A model generated the notes under the pieces. It did not search any database. It had not been told where the DNA came from and saw only the letters and a list, made by a program, of their open reading frames with translations. A stretch of 64,000 bases of DNA from Spirogloea muscicola (lineage: Eukaryota; Streptophyta; Zygnematophyceae; Spirogloeales; Spirogloeaceae). Below are positions 46,401 to 61,994 of the stretch, one piece after another; within the stretch, counting starts at the first letter, position 1, and the number at the start of each line of letters is the position of its first letter. The stretch covers positions 27,109 to 91,108 of the forward strand of contig WELB01000149.1 in NCBI GenBank assembly GCA_009602725.1, read 5' to 3'. A program made the position numbers and the translations under genes.

Positions 46401-47220
46401 ATTAGAACTGGAAGTAGGGCAATTCGCAAGCACGCCTGACTCAGTCATTGTGCACCTGTGCAAGGTGGTCAAGGAGACGCTACGCCTCTACCCGACTGGC
46501 GCTGTATTGTCCAGGGAGGTGACAGAGGCAGTGACATTGGAGTCCCAAGATCTTACGCTTGCACTACCCAAGGGGGCCCAGGTTGCCATCCCTGTGTACG
46601 CAGTCCACCGTCACCCTGTCACTTACCAAGGTGAGAGGACAACTCCGTCAGACAAGTGTCCCCTGTCCCCTTAACTCTGAAAACATGTTGGCCCAAAAGA
46701 CGCACAAATTAAGGTGTTGCACGACCCCTCGCGTCCCCAGAAATAGCAGCCACCGCTTCTGTGAGAAGCTCTGAGATCGAGTGACAAGCACAGCCAGCAC
46801 GTTGTTGTGCTTTTCTCGTAGTTGCACAAGTGCAGAGCATAGATGTTCATATGTACCTGTTTGGCAACACAGCAGCCGACTTTGTGATTCATTTTGCCAG
46901 CAGACCCTGACGAGTTCCGGCCGGAGAGGTTTGCGAGCACGTCTGCGTCAGCTAGAGACGAGGAGAGCAGCGGTGGCAGCGGCGGCGCACGCCAAGGCTC
47001 GTTCCTGCCATTTGGCATGGGGCCCCGCATGTGCCTCGGCCACCGGCTGGCAATGCAGGAGGCCAAGATAGCACTTGCCCACCTATACTGGCGCTTCTCG
47101 TTCATGAATGTGGCGCCTATCAGCGACAGCCATGGCGGCAGTGCCAACCTCCGCATCAGCGCTGGCTTGAACCTCAAGCCCAAGGACGGCGTCTGGGTCC
47201 AAGTGCGCCGCCGCCGATAA
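43440..47220 (+). CDS. Cytochrome P450, CYP711/MAX1-like
   Basis: Eleven exons: 43440-43545, about 43684-43792, 44107-44253, 44438-44567, 44765-44854, 45044-45217, 45370-45440, 45652-45790, 45985-46092, 46465-46630, 46904-47220, roughly 515 residues; the exon 1-2 joint is unresolved. Residues 2-24 form the N-terminal membrane anchor, then PGPPAHWLLGNLPE. Signatures: WASVR (C helix), GAGSGTTANT (I helix, AGxxTT), KETLRLYP (ExxR), PERF, and haem loop PFGMGPRMCLG. FSYYMGRQRVVAV and LKGLIFGRGEYWASVRG resemble CYP711 (MAX1, strigolactone path) and related CYP3-clan proteins. The substrate is unknown. Intron 2 has a GC donor (TTCAG|GCGAGC). An in-frame ATG at 43347 would add 31 residues before the anchor, but 43440 puts the anchor at the N-terminus. 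TGTAA and AATAAA follow the stop by about 190 bp. Confidence 0.85.
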
Positions 47221-47404
47221 GATGGGCGACCCTGGCGGTGCAAACGCTGGCTGCATCATGCAGGGGTGGCAGTCCTCACCCTGCTTGCTGTAGGCATTCC
47301 AGGAGGCATGGTGCTACTGCAGGCGCAGTTGCCCACTGTGGCCAGCCACAATTGACCGGCAGTGTGCTAGGTGGCTCGCATGGCTGCACATATCGCTCAG
47401 GCTG

Positions 47405-47423
47405 TGTAATAGCCATCAATAAA
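47405..47423 (+). terminator. Candidate poly(A) signals of the P450 gene
   Basis: TGTAA at 47405-47409 (the usual signal in chlorophytes) and AATAAA at 47418-47423, about 190 bp past the stop codon. Confidence 0.4.
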
Positions 47424-48207
47424 CGGGCCCTTCAAGCTTGTCCCAGCAACCCTGTCAATCTCTGCTCAAGCACTCCCACACATGTTTTCGTCCCCCTTCC
47501 CTGACGATGCTCTCTTTTTGGCATTGACTTTCTGGCTAGTCAGCCATCGGAGTAGTAGCCCCTTCAGTGGAGCCACTCGTAGTTGTGGCCTGCAAGCTAA
47601 TTGCTTGGGGCTACCGAGCTTGGAGAGCTCAAGCAGTCATGCCATGGTCGCTGCTTGATGTGTCATGTCGGCTTCTTCTGCTGACACCAATTTGACGCTG
47701 CCTACATATTCTTCTGGGCTGGCCACCTACACATATCAGGCTGTTCCAAGCAGAGCGCGCATTACTTTAGGCGTGCTGGTTGCAGGTACTGCACATGAGG
47801 TCAGGCCACCGAGCCAAGTACGCCCCGTGGGAGTCAACCGCCCACGCTACAGTGTCGTCGCTTGCAATTGAGGACTGCACAGCTACCTGTGGTGGCCCTG
47901 CAAACACTTGCCAGTGCCTTCTCAGTGCCTACTCCAAGCACTCGGTCGCGCTGGCTGTCAGCGGCCCCGCCAGGGCAGAGCACCAGCTGCCGCTTGCCCA
48001 TCAGAAAGTGCCTCTTTGAGACGAGGGCGAGGGCTGTGAAAAGAGAGAAGAAGCGGCTGCTGACATGACAGAATCGGCTGTGAAATGCCAGCCAGATGCA
48101 TACAGGTGTTGTTCATGACGGAGAAAAGGCCAGAGAAAGCTTGTCCCTTGCTAATGCCTTTCCAATGCCTTTCCCGCCGTCTAGCCTCCGCGGCCATCCA
48201 ACTTCGC

Positions 48208-48253
48208 GCACGCCGCCGCCGCCGCCGCCGTCCCCGCCGCCGCCGCCGCCGCG
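48208..48253. repeat. (GCC)n tract
   Basis: GCC run with a CCGTCCCC interruption. Around it, 47430-48550 shows no gene; 48535-48600 is a short retroelement terminus (GCAGGGGTTACTAAGTG) and 48640-48711 decayed tails up to an unknown base at 48712. Confidence 0.7.
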
Positions 48254-49189
48254 TTCGCCAAACGCGGCACAGCGATGGGAAGCAGCAAGTCCCGGGGAGG
48301 CCAGAGACAGTTGCCCGTGCCACGTGGCGTGCCCGGGTCCTCCACTCGGGATCACGGGAGTTGAGGCAAGCCCCAGGCCACGCTGGCTTTTCGCTCGTGC
48401 GGAAGGTGCTCCACGCGAACCAGCCCTCCACGTCGGCAAGACTGGCGCCAGTGTGAAGCGGAGGGACCCCTTCTCCTCGCTCCGGCCTGCCCGTTTATTT
48501 CAGCGCTTATAAGCCCAGTTTCTCTGGACTAAGGCTGCTTAGCAGGGGTTACTAAGTGCTTCGTAGCTGCTTCTTTTTGTGCTTGTTTCACTTTGTGCAG
48601 CTATGAGAGGCCAGCCCAAAGGAATGGACAAGGTCTGAGAACGTTTCGTGTATTTAGAACAATCGAAGGCCGGAAAGCCAGCCCCTCTTCTGTAGGGATT
48701 ATTTCGTGTATNCTCCCCCCCCCCCTCTCTTCCTCACTCTCCCTCTTCCCCCCCTCCTTTTCTCTCCCATACTCATTCCTGCTTCATGAACCCAATTAAG
48801 CAACCACCGCCCGCCTCCTTCCTCCTTGCCTGGAGCCAATGCCAAGCCAGTCCCCTCATCATGTGAGAAGCACTGCCCCTCACCTTCAAGATGATCACAA
48901 CCCGCCATCATAGCACTCCACTACTCGGAGGCAGGCCATGTGAGCAGCTTGTATGAAAGCAGTCCCACCACTTGGGCATGGGGTTTCTGGCGAACACTCC
49001 GCGTGCCAATGGCCCCATGCATGGCGGCTGCATCACATTGTGGGCAACATCTGCTAAAGCAACACCTCGTCTGGCTGTCCTGCCGCTCTCTCTTGTGCTC
49101 ACGGCCTGAACATTTCCACTGCCTGAGCGCCCCAGCCCGAGCTGAGCAGCGAGCACTGACAGCCCTTCACTCTGCTTGCTATGTCGCAG

Positions 49190-49785
49190 TCAAGTACGTG
49201 AACCCAGCAACAGGCCTGTGCATCGTGCGCGTCGCTCGTGAGAAACACCGCATGGCGTGGGCGGCGCTGACGCTGCTCACCGAACTCCGCGGCCGAGCTG
49301 TCCTCTTCCAGCTGCTCCATCTCGGAGGTGGGAAGCTTCCCTCGCTGGTCCATAACTGGCAATAGACATGCCCTGCTCCTCTTGCATCAGGCTGTAAGGA
49401 GGATCACATGACCTGGCTTATCAGCATACAGTCACTTGTGAATACTGAGGGCTAGGATATGAATCTGCTAGTCCTGAGCACCTCAGAGGCATCCTCACCT
49501 AATGTACCTAGTGCAGTGGAGCTGCTTGTCGACCAGCATCCGCCCTTGCTCGAAGCACTAGTTCCAAAGGTGTTCCAAACAATTGATGTTTCATTTCCAG
49601 CCGCCTCAGTCTCTGCCCCACTGCTGTTCTAGCAGGGGCAATCAGGTCCTGCCAGAAAGCGGCCATCCGGTATAACGCCGCCATCTTGGCCCGGCTGAAG
49701 GAGCGGGAGCCTGCTCTGGCCTCCTCCAAGCGCATTCGGGCTGCCGAGGCTGCTCTCGCCCAAATCAGCCTCCTCGAGAACTAAG
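49190..49785 (+). CDS. POP5: RNase P/MRP subunit POP5, 3' exons only
   Basis: POP5 is a protein subunit of nuclear RNase P and RNase MRP (tRNA and rRNA precursor processing). Two exons join in phase: 49190-49327 (VKYVNPATGLCIVRVAREKH, then WAALTLLTELRGRAVLFQLLHLGG) and 49636-49785 (AIRSCQKAAIRYNAAILARL to AQISLLEN, stop). VKYVNP..TGLCI+RV.R..H and the C-terminal LLEN agree with plant POP5. The N-terminal exon(s), expected to begin near LKNRYLLVE, are not visible between 48500 and 49190; they may lie further upstream beyond the unknown base at 48712, or be missing. A TGTAATG at 49843 is a possible poly(A) signal. Confidence 0.75.
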
Positions 49786-50654
49786 TTCCGGCTGGTCGAT
49801 GTGGATGCCAGATGAACCAGAATTGACGTAGGTCGGGGTTCCTGTAATGTTGTTGACTAGCAGTCAGAGAATGGCACCTGCCATAAGCGTGTCTGCCTAG
49901 CTTGTTAAATAGCCTGTGACTCGTGTGTGTTGAGGTACAGTGTTGAGTTGTATGTTACAGGCCCCTTTTCTAACCTGCCTCCTGCAGCTTTGAGTGGTGG
50001 CTATTGTCATGCATTGACATGGATGCTATATTGGAGTTATTGCATTGTGTGTTTTTATTCTAATCTGATGATAGCAAGTGGATAGGTTACTGTATTCACA
50101 AAGAACAAGGATTGATGGCCTCTACAGGAGCCTGCACATATTGACCATGCGACTTCACCGTGGCCCTAAGGTTTGGGGTTGTCAACAAGGACAGGCTCTG
50201 AAGAGCTGCACACACTCGCTCAGACGATGCAACCTACTAATACAGACTAGCACTTTCAGAAATGAAACGTGTACCCCTCACGCTTGAGATGCAAGTGCTT
50301 TGGTGGGGAGGGAGAATGCACTCCAGTATCTTTCTACTGAATATGCCATTCCAATGTCTAACACACTGTTAACCCCATCGACACACTAACACATACCTGA
50401 GGAAGGGAATGACTATATTGCAAAACTGATTGTAAAGTTTTATTTAGCTTTTGAGGCCACAAACTGCTGAATTGGTCATGTGCAGCTCAACCAGCCAGAC
50501 TCATTTGTCGACTTTATGCCCTGGAGGCATTTGGGATAGCCAGCATTGCTCATCTGCCACAGGACAAGCGAGAGGAGCATCTCCAACTGTTGTGCCCTGC
50601 AAGTCCCTATGTGTCATTCCATGACTCACTCAGCAATCCTTGGCTTGGTCAAGC

Positions 50655-53107
50655 TCATTGCTCCACAGCCAGCTCACTCTGTATTTGTGCAGCGTTGTGA
50701 ACCAGCCAGCTCTGAAGGAGTGGCGCGAGTCGGATGTCATCCGCGATCGTCTGGAGAGTGGCATCGCGCGTCACACTGGCCAGAAGCTCCGGCGTGTCTG
50801 GCCCGAAGTTGGTCAGCCGCGGGCCCCAGTAGTGGAACATGAGCATGTCGGCTTCGTCGGCGATGAGCACAGCGCCCGACCTCATCGCAAAGTTGTGCGG
50901 CGTGCCCCACGACACGCTCTGCAGCTCCGCAGTCAATGCAACCGGCTTGAAGCGCCCGTTGACGTCGCCCGACTCCACCGCCCACTTACTTCGCTGCATG
51001 CCGCCAAGCGACAGTACCACAAGTTCGTCTCATCACGCTATCTCCACCAGCAGACGACTTATAGCTTCCAGTATCAGAATGGACGACAGCGCAAGTCTAT
51101 ACAGATTCGATGGCAGCTCAAAGCCTCATGCTAGACTCAGGAAACTTGAAGAAGGCGACACAACCAACTGTTGCTGAATTGTGGAACTGTTGACAGAGCA
51201 AGTGCTTGCATCCAGCAGCCACCGACTTTAACAATCAAGACAGGTACAAGAGCTTGGCAAGTTCATCAATGACAAGAAATGGTCGGGCGCATATGCATAC
51301 CTGATATCTCTCAATCATGAGATGTGATGCAGGCTTCTCCGGGTTGCCAGCGAAGATCAGGCAGCGTAGCAGCAGCTGCAACATATCCAGAGAACAAAAG
51401 CAAGACGCAGCTTAGATCAGTATTGTTGCATACCATGAAGTCGTTGATACCGCGACCTAGCAAGGTGACTAGACGAGGGGGCACCTCATGCGCACCTCTG
51501 TGAAATCGGGTTTTTGGAGGAGGAGACGGTGCAGCGTGCGGGGGATAAATCCTGGGTTGAGGTCCTTTCGGACGACGGGGTACTCGTCCACGTCCATGGT
51601 CAGCAGCCACTGCGGAAGACGCAGGGGAGACAGAGTAAGGAGGACCAATCAAGGAAAGCATCACATTACGTCACAGAATGAAATCGTAATAAACAAATAA
51701 GAGGGAATTTCTGCCCAGCCGGAGTGGTGCCCCGTGCTCTGGTGCCACTGCTGCGTACCCTGCTCATCTTGCCGTACGTCATGATGCAGTGCTGGCCCGC
51801 CATGTCCTGCTCGAAGTGAGTGTAGCCTTCGTGCAGGTGGCCTGGGAAAAGCTTGTGGAAGGCGTGATACGTCACGAACCCCTGCTCAACATATGGCCGC
51901 AGGTTCTCCTCCTGTGGGCACCAAATATATTGCTGCTTAGTCAAAGTTAACTCATGTGCATTGTAACGATGGCACTTGGCAGCTGCAGGCCAGGCAAGGG
52001 GGCCGACACACTGGCTGGCCATGGCAGCTAGCGTAAGATGACTCGACAAGAGATGAAAGACATAGCTCATTGGACACAGACAATATGATATCTGCAATTT
52101 TCCTGGCAAGCCCCGGCTCACAATACTATGTCAAGCCAAAGTTGGTCCCTTCCATTGATCAACGGGAAACCACTGACCTGCGACTCCTTGATGGAGTGCG
52201 CCAAGTCGTACCAGTACACGTGCTGCACGCCAGCGTACCGCATGAACTCAAGCCACTGGCGGCACTCATACCCCGTGACATTGAACAAGTCCTCAACAAA
52301 GATGCGGTTGATGATGTAGACAGCGAGGTACACGGAGCGCTGCCGCGGAGGGCCCAGTTGCTCGTTCGCTGCATCAATCAGCTCCTCGAAGCCCTCCACC
52401 ACGCCTGCGCCGGCGTCGGGCGTCCGGTCGACGCCCTCCCACGTCTCTTTCGCCCCACGTGCATCGCCAGCGCCGCTCTCCGGCGTGGGATCCGCCTGGC
52501 TCACCAAGCCGGGGACCTGCTGTAGGAGCTCGCTGCCGCCTGCGACCTCCACCTTCTGCGCCTCTTGGCTGCCACCGCCGCCGCCGCCGCCGTCGGCACC
52601 GCCGCTGGCGCTCGTGGGCTCCTCCGGGCGCGCCTCCTGGGCTGCCTCAGCAGCCGCTCCGACGGCGCTCACGTCCCCCGCACCCGGCAGGACTCTCTGC
52701 GCCTTGCCTTCGCCTCCAGGTAGCGCAGTGATGGAGCTGCTGTACTGGGTGCCGCGATCGCCAACCAGCACCTCTGCAGTCGCCACTCGCTCCGCCGCCG
52801 CGGCGCTGTCCTGCTCAGAGCTGGCACTCTGCGCCGTCTTCTCCACAGCCTGCATTGCGGCAGCCTCCATGGGCTCCACGATGTCCCGATCGCTCGTGCG
52901 GCCAAGTGGGTTGTCATTGCCGGCGGCTAGTCCGCCGTCGTCGCCAGCAGCCTCGCTCTGGCCGCCGACGAGCGCCGCCACTGCCGGCCCTTCTTCGGGC
53001 CTCGTCCCGTCCTCCCGGATGAAAGCCTTGCGCCCGACGCTGCGGCGGGCCTTCTCGGCGAGTCCTGCGGCGAGAGATGGCCAAGAGCACGCGGTCAGCC
53101 ACCGCAC
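50655..53107 (-). CDS. Glycosyltransferase family 92 (DUF23) protein
   Basis: GT92 enzymes are Golgi galactosyltransferases; plant GALS proteins extend pectic galactan. Exons: about 53060-52178, 51911-51759, 51609-51496, about 51466-51434, 51377-51303 and about 51040-50655. The first is mostly a low-complexity Ala/Glu/Gly stem, then the domain starts: SVYLAVYIINRIFVEDLF, ECRQWLEFMRYAGVQHVYWY. Next come VEQGFVTYHAFHKLFPG and HCIMTYGKMSR, then WLLTMDVDEYPVV, whose DVD is the DxD metal/nucleotide-sugar motif, then AGNPEKPASHLMIERYQ and a last exon with SKWAVESGDVNGRFKPVAL, GTPHNFAMRSG, ADMLMFHYWGPR. The N-terminal membrane anchor is not found; it probably lies in 53140-53640, a GCC-rich stretch broken by 49 unknown bases. 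Confidence 0.8.
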
Positions 53108-53139
53108 CGCCGCGGCGACACATTGGCTCAGTGGCTCGA

Positions 53140-53588
53140 GATGGCCATGCAGGCGAGGCGGTCACCGTGAGGCAGCGGCTCAAGCTCGGCGGCGCCCGCG
53201 GCGTCGGCCTGCTGCCCGCCGCCATTGCCGTCGACCTGCCCAAACCACGGCAGTGAATGTGGCGCCTCAGTAGGGGCTCGCCGTAAGTTGCGGCCAGCGC
53301 TGGCGCTCGTGGCGGCGCCGCGGCGGCGACGAGGCCGCCGGCAGCGGTGTGGCGAGCGAGCGCCGTCGCAATAAGGTGATGGCCGACGACGACGTCGCCG
53401 CCGTTGAGCGTAGTGGCGGCGACGGCAGCGGCGGGGGCTAACCTCGCCGCCGAGAGCGTCGCCGGAGGCGGCCAGAGACCGTGCGCCGCCGCTGCCGCCG
53501 CCGCCGNNNNNNNNNNNNNNNNNNNNNNNNNNNNNNNNNNNNNNNNNNNNNNNNNCGGCGCGGCCGCCGCGCATGCTCGCCGCCGCAT

Positions 53589-53620
<32 letters not shown>

Positions 53621-53640
53621 TGCGCCTGCAGCCCCGATCC
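53140..53640. other. GCC-rich region with 49-base gap, likely 5' part of the GT92 gene
   Basis: Long GCC/CGG runs around unknown bases 53507-53555 give poly-Ala/Arg frames in all directions. A minus-strand reading (APTEAPHSLPWFGQVDGNGG, about 53280-53200) looks like a lumenal stem and may be an upstream exon. Confidence 0.3.
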
Positions 53641-53676
53641 AAAGAAACTGATGGAATGGCTAATCCCAACCATTAA

Positions 53677-54500
53677 GAAAGGGCTCGCCCATTGAGGATA
53701 TGGGCTGGAACAGCCAGCCCAAGAAAAGGAATGAACACAGTTCAACCATTGCCTTACGTTGCCTTCTGCAGCGAGCACCCTTTACTGGAAGACTGAATAA
53801 TCTCCAGAACTCCAGATTTACTATATCTATTTTCCTCTCTCGTCTGCAGCGGCCATCGAGCGCCGGCAGGGTCAGCGAAGGTGAGCTGCCCGGCTTCAAC
53901 GCCGCTGCGTCGCCTGCGCCCATTGGGAGTGCCACTTCTTCTTATTTGGCCACTCTAAGTGGCCGCTCAAGTGGCCACTCAAGTGGCCACTTCGCTTCAG
54001 CGAGAGAGACACTTCCAGTAGAGGGCGATGGCTGTGATTGGCTGTGATTGACTGCTTTCAAGCATTGTCCATTAACCATTGTGCATTCTTTTTGGGCTGG
54101 CTTTGCCAGCCCCTCTTCTCTATGGGCGAGCACTTCTCTTTCCGGCTGGGCTGCACGTCTTTCTAATTTGCGGCTCCCAACTAGAGGTTACTAAGTGATC
54201 ATCCTTCCGCGAAAGCTTTGGAAAAGCGCTTCTTAGCCCCTCTGTACCTTGTCAATGCTTTTCGGGCTGGCTGTGCACAGCCCTTTGCCCCTTTGGGAGA
54301 GCCACTTTCTTTCAGCCCATGTACATTCCTTTGGCTTGCCTCTCACAGACCAACTTCAACGCCGCTGGCTCGCTAGCTCAGTCTTTCGCATGCGCCTGTC
54401 CACTTCAATCCAGCGCTCCATGGCCGACGCCTTGCATCTGCGAGCTGGCCATGCTCCGGCTATGAGCCGTTTGTTTCGCCACGACCTTCATTGCCGCGCT
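53677..54500. mobile_element. Hairpin tails and a retroelement terminus
   Basis: Reverse type I tail at 53677-53740, forward tails at 54082-54138 and 54253-54310, and a C-terminal ORF fragment at 54340-54500 (FNAAGSLAQSFRMRLS, ALHLRAGHAPA). 53945-53995 has a 12-bp tandem repeat (AAGTGGCCACTC, three units). 54500-54824 shows no gene. Confidence 0.6.
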
Positions 54501-54824
54501 TAGCTGCTCGTCACGCCCTCTCGCCACCACCAGCACTTGCACCTCGCGTCATCAGTTGCAGTTCGTCCCAGGCACTGTGAGTGCGACCTCCAGCCCCAGA
54601 CTAACGAGTCACGACACGAGAGTGTCCGGTTAGAAGACAGAGGAACCCTGGAACCGCTAAACCTCTCTTCATATACCTCCTAGCCATTGTAACGATGAGC
54701 ACAGAGCTTATGCATGCACTTGTTTAAAAGCCCGCAATGCATTGGCATGCTTCTCCACATTGCTGTCATTGTACTGTACACAACAAGAGGAATCTATAAG
54801 AAGGAATGTATGAAGCTGTAGATT

Positions 54825-58735
<3,911 letters not shown>

Positions 58736-59106
58736 CCCTGCTGCCCGCCGAGACGACTTCAGTGAGGGGACGCAGAAGGAGAAGCTGGTCTTCAAATGAG
58801 GCAATGGCTGTGGAAGGCCAGCAGGCCAAGTGGGATGGACGACTTCCAGAGGTCTTGGTGCGCAAGCCACGCAGCTCCGCAAGGAGCTTACTACGATTGG
58901 GTGCTCGGGGACCTCAGCTCAGTTCTTGGCCGCAGCTCGGAGATGATCAGCAGCTGGGAGAGGAGGAGGGAGGACAGGAGAGAGGAGGGAGGGGTTTCGG
59001 GGAGGGGTTTAGGGGAGGTATAGCAGCGGAGAGAGGGCTGCTCACAGGCCGGCGCCGTCAGCTCCCGGCCGCGCCCGCGCCCGGCCATCGCCAGCCGCCG
59101 CCGCCN

Positions 59107-59136
59107 AACCCTAAGCCGTGAACCCTAAACCTGGGG
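59107..59136. promoter_or_regulatory. Telo-box-like motifs upstream of PQBP1
   Basis: AACCCTAA and AACCCTAAA about 370 bp upstream of the PQBP1 start. An adjoining unknown base (59106) leaves the join uncertain. 59137-59390 holds retroelement terminus debris. Confidence 0.45.
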
Positions 59137-59394
59137 TTCACGGCTGGGCTGACGTCTTGGGCTAACCCCGGACTCCCTCGAAACCCCAAACCCCCAGGGC
59201 CCTTGCCCACCTTACATGAAGCTCCAAGAAGATGATCACAGCCGACTCGCGGCTGCTGGCTAGGGATCACTGAGCAGGCATCCTTGGTGGATTCAACGTC
59301 TTCCCGGCTGCTACTAAGCTCGACTTGCGGCTGCAAGCTAGCACTCATTCCCTTTGGAAGAGCTGCTTCTATCTTTCTTAATTGAGCTGGTTTC

Positions 59395-59580
59395 CAACAG
59401 CCCTCGCTCCCTCGGAGAGAGCGAGGGAGGGAGGGAGAAGGTGAGGGGGAGAGGGACAGGGAGAGGGAGAGGAGAGGAGAGGGAGAGGAAGGAGAGGGAG
59501 GGAGAGGTGGAAGATAGGGAGGGAGGGAAGGAGGGAGGAAGCGAGAGAGGGAGGGAGAGAGGGAGGTAAGGAGGGGTGGA
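59395..59580. repeat. GGGAGA/GGA purine-rich repeat
   Basis: Strand-asymmetric GA repeat with a GAGAGG/GGAGGGA core. It yields false Pro/Ser/Leu ORFs on the minus strand. 59600-59968 shows no gene. Confidence 0.8.
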
Positions 59581-59968
59581 GAGATGGCCGCAGAGAGAGG
59601 GTGGGAGAAACTGCTCTCCAAGAAGCGAGGTCGTGACGAGCCAGCCAGATGCAGTCACGCGGAGCCCGCAAGCAGAGCAGCTCTATTCACCAGGCAAACA
59701 TGAACACACTCAGGCTGTTCTCTGGACCTCCCTATCCTCCGACGTGCTTATCACGATATCGCTACACTGCATTATATGCTTCCTCTTTATTGGAAACTGC
59801 GAACCGGCGGAGGCTTGAGCAAATGTATGTGCAGTGGTAATTGGCCTCAGGCAAGATGACAATAAGTCAAGGAGCACATGAACGTTGCTTATACGAGGCG
59901 GGACCGGAATGAGATACAGTACGAGCGAAACAAGCAGTAAACGATCTGCGAATCAGCCATGTGGACCA

Positions 59969-61553
59969 TCACGTCTCGTCCATGGGAGTCGGCTCTTCCC
60001 GTCCCGGCGCTTGCTCGCCGGACGCCGCCTCTGCATCGCCCGCCGGCGGCTGGTCCGGGGCTTCCCCGGCCTCGGCGGGTGCCGCAGCCTCTTCGGGCTT
60101 GCCCTCATCAGCAGCCGCCGCCGCTGCCTGTGTCTCCGGCTCCGCTGCATCGGCAGCGCCGCTGCCATCGCCACCCTCATCGGCAGCGCTGAGTGCCTCG
60201 AGGTAGGGCTGCATGGCAGCGTCCTCGACAATTGTGAAAGCCGTGTCTTTGCCAACATATGCCAGGCTGCAGTTCAGCGTCGTGAGCTCGCCCTCCTGCG
60301 CCGCAGACATGGGCCCCCGCATCGGCAACAAGCCGTGAAGTTTAAGTCAGTCTACATATGTGTATACAAAAACAAGGAAATAATCCTTGTACAGTCTCAA
60401 ATCTCAATAATCCAACTGCATCCGCTCAAATTGACTGCTCGTCTTTAAATGATTTTAGAAAGTGAGATACCTAACGCTATCCGCTAATGCATCCCAACTA
60501 CCACAACCTCAGCGATCATTGCCAGCATTCATGGAGAGTATGGGCTGCTCGCCTGCAATGATTCCTTGACGGCGGTGAGCGCATGCTGGATGAGCTGCTC
60601 AAGCGAGCAGTCACCGAATTCTTTGAATTTGCGCTCCAGGTACGTCTTGGCCGCCTGCGAGCGGCTGCCGATGGCCATTGCATGGTACTCGTAGTAATTT
60701 CCTGACGGGCAGGTCTGACGCATGCACATGGACGTCATGGAGTGAGTGGCAAAACCACAACCGCTCAGTACTACAAAGGTTTCCCAAATGATGACAGTGG
60801 AAACGACCTTGCAGAACCTCCGTACTACATCGACTGCAGTCGGGCACCTACCCTAACGAGCGGAAGCCGAGCACGGCGTAGGCAGCAGTGGCTTGCCTGG
60901 TAGAGGTGGGGCCCAGTGCCGTCGTAGCCGGCAACAAGGAGGCCGACACCATAGGGCCGCGTCCAGGAGCGCTGCGTGTTGACCTGGGACTTGTCGGCCA
61001 CCTGGACGACGAGGCGGCCGACGGGGAGCGGCGACTCGTACACGAACTTGTGGCTGATGCACTCGTTGCGCATGTAGAGCGTGAGCATGCGGCCGTCGGC
61101 GTTGAGGCCCGCGACCGCGACGCCCAGGTGGTCGTCCACCTTGACGATCTTGCGCTGCAGAGGCCAGCCGCGGCGAGCCTCAGCGGCGGCCGTCAGTCTG
61201 CGGCTCGAGGCGAGCGGCCGCAGCGGTGAACTCGAGGCTGCGCCGTGGCGACGCTGCAGACAGCTGCGGGGTTTAAGGTATTCCGGGGGTTTAGGGGAGT
61301 CGGGGAGAGGCCGCCGTCGCCGCCGCGGGCCAAGGCGGAGGCTGCGGCGGGGAGCGCGGGAGGGAGTGGCTCGCCTGGTAGGACGAGAGCTCGGAGGCGG
61401 AGCGCTTGAGCGTGGCCAGCACGGCGTGGCCGCCGGAGCGCAGCCCGACGGCGCAGCTGCCCTGCTTCACCGCCTCCATCGCGTACTCGATCTGGTGCAG
61501 CCGCCCCGCCGGGCTCCACGTCGTCACGTCCGTGTCGTACTGGTTGCGGAACA

Positions 61554-61554
<1 letters not shown>
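59969..61554 (-). CDS. PSMA1: 20S proteasome subunit alpha type-1
   Basis: Structural subunit of the outer alpha ring that gates the 20S proteasome. Four exons, 61554-61375, 61154-60897, 60714-60553 and 60295-59969, add to 308 codons with every junction at phase 0. Seen: N-terminal [19 protein letters not shown] followed by [10 protein letters not shown] (the alpha-subunit signature), [73 protein letters not shown]. The C-terminus carries about 70 extra Ala/Glu/Asp-rich residues ending EEPTPMDET, longer than the short acidic tail of animal PSMA1. All three introns begin with GC (CAG|GCGAGC, CAG|GCAAGC, CAG|GCGAGC). Telo-box motifs lie 100-150 bp upstream of the ATG. Confidence 0.92.
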
Positions 61555-61587
<33 letters not shown>

Positions 61588-61652
61588 GCTGCGCCCGGTC
61601 CTCCGTCCGGCAGCTCCGGGCCCGCTTTGCAGCCGCTGCGACGTCCAAGGGC

Positions 61653-61703
61653 TTAGGGTTTAGCTGCCCTAGGTGCCTAAACCCTAGAGCTTTAAGGGTT
61701 TAG
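61653..61703. promoter_or_regulatory. Telo-box cluster upstream of PSMA1
   Basis: TTAGGGTTTA at 61653-61662, TAAACCCTA at about 61678-61686 and AGGGTTTAG at about 61694-61702, in both orientations. In plants telo-boxes (AAACCCTAA) drive expression of growth and translation genes; that role is inferred here. A degenerate GGGTTTA pair also occurs in intron 1 (61269-61300). Confidence 0.5.
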
Positions 61704-61994
61704 GTTTTGAGGCCGGGGTTCGAGACCTGGAGGTCGCCGGGGGTGATGTTGCCCGGCAAGCCGACGTCGCCGCCGCTGGAGGACTTTGGCGGGCCGGTCG
61801 CTGGCGCCGCGCCGGCGGCGGGTCCTGGGGATGGTATGGTCAAGGAGCTGGTGAGGCTCTACGAGGAGGGCGGAGGACGAGGGAAGGAGGAGGGAGGGCG
61901 GGGGAAGGACGGACGAGGGAGAGAGGACGGCGGAGGAGGGAGGGAGGAGGGACACGGAGGAAACATTCCATCGCAGTGACGTGATAATCTAGAA

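Noticed and set aside
53128-53778. Long Ala/Arg-rich ORFs around the 49-base gap
   Set aside because: Product of GCC repeats open in several frames on both strands.
59058-59671. Pro/Ser/Leu-rich minus-strand ORFs
   Set aside because: Translation of the GGA/GGGAGA repeat.
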